Source of the DNA: Metapseudomonas resinovorans DSM 21078
GTDB lineage: Bacteria; Pseudomonadota; Gammaproteobacteria; Pseudomonadales; Pseudomonadaceae
Assembly: GCF_000423545.1 (NCBI RefSeq)
Contig: NZ_AUIE01000026.1
Span: 52,140 to 116,139 of the forward strand
Direction of reading: 5' to 3'
DNA length: 64,000 nucleotides
Within the stretch, counting starts at the first letter, position 1. Every line of letters starts with the position of its first letter. This document shows positions 62,140-64,000 of the stretch, piece after piece. Under the pieces are notes generated by a model that worked only from the letters and a program-made list of their open reading frames with translations, was not told the DNA's origin and did not search any database. A program made the position numbers and the translations under genes.

Positions 62140-63006
62140 ATGGCTGGCAGGACTGGATTTTTCCCCACACCTTTTCCGGGAGAAATTCTGTATAGCTTGT
62201 GCGCCCGATACCATAGGCTTTCTGCTAACAGCAATATCCGAACCACTCAAAGTGAAATATCGTGCACGAAAGAATTCTTCGGATTCTCAGACATTCCTGC
62301 TGGAACTGAGTGCCTACTAACAAACACCGCACTTGGCACCGCAATTGGCCTAGATCATCTCATACAACACAATACGAGCTTCCCTTACTATTTTCCTTAT
62401 CTCAATTCAGTCCAGATTGAAAAATGCCGACAAAGGCTTTGCACCACCGACACAACAAAATCCTTGGGATTTGCCATTGGCCTGAAATATCAACTGAGGG
62501 GGAAGTATTGTAGCCGCTGTATTGAGGAGGATAAATTAAATACAGGGCAGTCCTATTGGCACCTTTCACACCAACTACCAGGTGTACTAATTTGTCCACT
62601 CCACAGGGTTCCGCTAAGGATAGCAGAACAAACTTGGCTTAAGAGAAGCCTACCTTCACTTATTCTTCCAGACTCACCCAGCGTGGAATCTCACTCATGG
62701 ATTCCAGATCTACAACGCATAAACGCCCTGCTTGACGAAATCTCATTAATATCTGCAAAATCATTAACCTCATCAACGCCTCTCTCTATCCCAGCGTTTT
62801 TGGATTACAATAGCATCAATCAGAAAAACCTATGGGATGCATCGAAGCTCATAGGCTCACTACCCAGGCTAGGAGAATATGAGTCCCTCTCGTTAACAAC
62901 CATGGGATATTTATCAAAATCTATTTTTGGGCTCCTCCACCGAGACCATCTCTACCACCGACCACTCGAATATATTTTGCTAACTGCAGTCGCAAGACTG
63001 ATGTAA
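62140..63006 (+). CDS. tniQ: TniQ/TnsD-family target-selection protein, short form
   Basis: A 288-residue protein with the TniQ start FFPTPFPGEILYSLCARYH, a zinc site Cys124/Cys127 (KYCSRC) and Cys152/His155 (ICPLHRVPL), and the HLSHQLPGVL stretch between. It ends at ILLTAVARLM, where TnsD proteins continue into a long DNA-binding C-terminal part (about 500 residues in Tn7). No frameshift continuation is seen in the next 100 bp. It may choose the target site itself or need a partner such as a CRISPR effector not present here. Read-through from tnsC; 10 bp gap. Confidence 0.88.
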   Translation: MAGRTGFFPTPFPGEILYSLCARYHRLSANSNIRTTQSEISCTKEFFGFSDIPAGTECLLTNTALGTAIGLDHLIQHNTSFPYYFPYLNSVQIEKCRQRLCTTDTTKSLGFAIGLKYQLRGKYCSRCIEEDKLNTGQSYWHLSHQLPGVLICPLHRVPLRIAEQTWLKRSLPSLILPDSPSVESHSWIPDLQRINALLDEISLISAKSLTSSTPLSIPAFLDYNSINQKNLWDASKLIGSLPRLGEYESLSLTTMGYLSKSIFGLLHRDHLYHRPLEYILLTAVARLM

Positions 63007-63160
63007 TCCATCGCCTACCCCTCCTCACGCCCTCCTATCCGTCCTGATCGCAGCTATTAGAATTTCACTTGACTATAGCCGAGATAGACTCTATGAAAGA
63101 TAAAGTCCATACAATTTTTAATAAATTCTGACCGGAGGATTTACTAGACAGGAGATCGTG
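63007..63160 (+). promoter_or_regulatory. non-coding stretch with sigma70 promoter for the disrupted gene
   Basis: TTGACT (63069-63074), a 17-bp spacer and TATGAA (63092-63097) make a good promoter pointing right, about 57 bp before the ATG at 63161. Otherwise I see nothing coding. Confidence 0.6.
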
Positions 63161-63191
63161 ATGAGCAAATTAGCGGAATTCAAGCGACTAG
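63161..63191 (+). pseudogene. MvaU/MvaT (H-NS-like) gene fragment cut by the IS
   Basis: Starts ATG after CAGGAGATCGTG. The first codons read MSKLAEFKRL, which closely resemble the N-terminus of Pseudomonas MvaU (MSKLAEFRAAEK). After residue 10 the frame enters the IS and stops at TGA 63200-63202 (GMV then stop). MvaT/U homologues on mobile elements silence AT-rich DNA. The remainder may lie beyond the IS to the right. Confidence 0.6.
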
Positions 63192-64000
63192 GGATGGTCT
63201 GAAGTAGCCCTGTGTTTCCGGCCGACTTCTGCCCTTACCAGTTTTAGAAGCGGCGATTCGACCAAAATCGATCAAGTCATCCGCTCATTTCTGAGTTTTT
63301 AGCCGCCGCGAGCACCTCTCAGCGGCCATTTCCCACATTACAGGCGCACCTCTCCTGCATTCGTCAGCAAATGTCGGCCCATCTACAGGTTCGACAGCGC
63401 GAACAATGTCACCAACTGTGGCGTGTTCTTCGCCAGGCCACGGAAGCGTGTCTTCACATAACCGAACTGGCGCTTGATCACCCGGAACGGGTGCTCGACC
63501 TTGGCGCGCACCTGGGCCTTGGCCTTCTCGATCTTGCGCTTGGCTTTGTACAGCGTGCTGCGCTTACTCAGCTTCTTGTACGTACTGCGGCGGGCCGCGA
63601 TCTGCCAGATCACCTCCCGGCCTTCATGTTCCGGGCGCTTCTCGACGCCGGTGTAACCCGCGTCGGCACCCACCATGTTTTCCTCACCGTGCAGCAGTTT
63701 GTCGACCTGGGTAACGTCTGCAACGTTGGCTGCCGTCCCCACCACGCTGTGCACCAGGCCGGACTCGGCATCGGCGCCGATGTGCGCCTTCATGCCGAAG
63801 TAATACTGGTTTCCCTTCTTCGTCTGGTGCATTTCCGGGTCGCGCTTGCCGTCCTGATTCTTGGTCGAACTCGGCGCATGGATCAGCGTGGCATCGACGA
63901 TGGTGCCCTGGCGCAGCGACAGGCCCCGGTCGCCCAGGTAACCATTGATCACCGCCAGAATCCCAGCCGCCAACTCGTGCTTCTCCAGCAGGCGACGGAA
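63192..64000 (-). mobile_element. IS5-family insertion sequence, right part outside the window
   Basis: The left end is inferred at GGATGGTCTGAAGTAGCC, preceded by CTAG (63188-63191), a typical 4-bp IS5-group target duplication. The transposase on the minus strand runs off the right edge. GC-rich and host-like against the AT-rich transposon, so it is a later arrival. Confidence 0.75.
63383..64000 (-). CDS. IS5-family DDE transposase, 5' part missing
   Basis: About 205 residues in frame to the window edge, with no start. VDATLIHAPSSTKNQDGKRDP, then MKAHIGADAESGLVHSVVGTAANVADV with the second catalytic Asp region, GADAGYTGVEKRPEH, and AKVEHPFRVIKRQFGYVKTRFRGLAKN near the end with the catalytic Glu. 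Classic IS5/IS1182-like domain. The visible part carries no frameshift or early stop. Confidence 0.93.
   Translation of the reverse strand, partial: FRRLLEKHELAAGILAVINGYLGDRGLSLRQGTIVDATLIHAPSSTKNQDGKRDPEMHQTKKGNQYYFGMKAHIGADAESGLVHSVVGTAANVADVTQVDKLLHGEENMVGADAGYTGVEKRPEHEGREVIWQIAARRSTYKKLSKRSTLYKAKRKIEKAKAQVRAKVEHPFRVIKRQFGYVKTRFRGLAKNTPQLVTLFALSNL

Larger units (their letters stand above)
57517..64000 (+). mobile_element. Tn7-like transposon (tnsABC-tniQ end), other end not in window
   Basis: The element starts TGTGG at 57517, as Tn7 does, preceded by TTTGG (57512-57516) as a possible 5-bp target duplication. Three tandem 20-bp repeats follow, then tnsA, tnsB, tnsC and tniQ, all reading inward with 0-9 bp gaps. 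Base composition drops abruptly to AT-rich. The boundary is inferred from repeat and codon-use changes, as the mate end is outside. It is not at glmS. An IS5 element is inserted at 63192. Confidence 0.88.

Noticed and set aside
63007..63160. A frameshifted continuation of tniQ beyond its stop
   Set aside because: The other frames give no TniQ-like sequence and contain stops; a promoter for the next gene starts here.
57517..64000. Canonical Tn7 at attTn7 downstream of glmS
   Set aside because: Neither glmS nor its 3' end flanks the element; the neighbour is a tetR/aidB operon, and no tnsE follows in view.

Overview
The window is a GC-rich Pseudomonas chromosome segment that probably belongs to the broad P. 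aeruginosa group. Evidence is the cyanide-insensitive oxidase (cioAB plus a tiny third subunit), an orphan cbb3 oxidase CcoN, the IorAB/XdhC molybdo-hydroxylase set, the hrpB-lipoprotein-DinB-fieF-MAPEG-Lrp run, and REP-type GTAGGAGC palindromes. The species cannot be fixed from the sequence alone. No rRNA, tRNA or CRISPR array was seen.

From 1 to 20 kb the window carries energy metabolism and housekeeping genes: the 3' part of ccoN, a ferredoxin-NADP reductase, rlmG, the cioAB operon with an ANR-type box upstream, and a minus-strand cluster for a periplasmic molybdenum hydroxylase. That cluster has a Tat-exported large subunit, a 2Fe-2S subunit, a triheme cytochrome c, XdhC and a MocA-like cytidylyltransferase. 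It is followed by an MFS exporter, a DJ-1 protein, a purine-type permease with trmA, and small enzymes (DUF411, PhzF, zinc peptidase).

From 20 to 45 kb lie a HAD phosphatase/tesB pair, a SagB-like double nitroreductase with a GNAT, a histone-deacetylase-like hydrolase, a flavoprotein, a REC-CheC protein paired with a PAS protein, and a polyamine-type ABC operon with an aldehyde dehydrogenase and an upstream LuxR-type regulator. After these come rhlE, an EamA permease facing an Lrp regulator, an exonuclease, a NYN nuclease, an isochorismatase-fold protein, two orphan solute-binding proteins, a YbaK deacylase, a VOC protein and a CDGSH protein. From 45 to 57 kb are hrpB, a lipoprotein, DinB, fieF, MAPEG, Lrp, DUF2788, rluE, a metallo-beta-lactamase-fold hydrolase, amn, and an aidB-tetR operon preceded by a striking double-palindrome operator.

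From about 57,517 to the right edge composition and codon use change sharply (AT-rich). This is one end of a Tn7-like transposon: a TGTGG terminus, three tandem 20-bp candidate TnsB sites, then tnsA, tnsB, tnsC and a short tniQ in one operon. It is inserted 34 bp from the tetR operator, not at glmS. Right of tniQ a sigma70-type promoter leads into the first codons of an MvaU/H-NS-like gene, which is cut by an IS5-family element that runs off the window. The cargo and the other transposon end are not visible.

Several intergenic gaps hold members of dispersed repeat families (GTAGGGGCGA-type, CCCATCCTACG-type, GTAGGAGC REP-type, CCCCTCTCCC hairpins). One GTAGGGGCGA copy supplies the stop codons of the genes on both sides.
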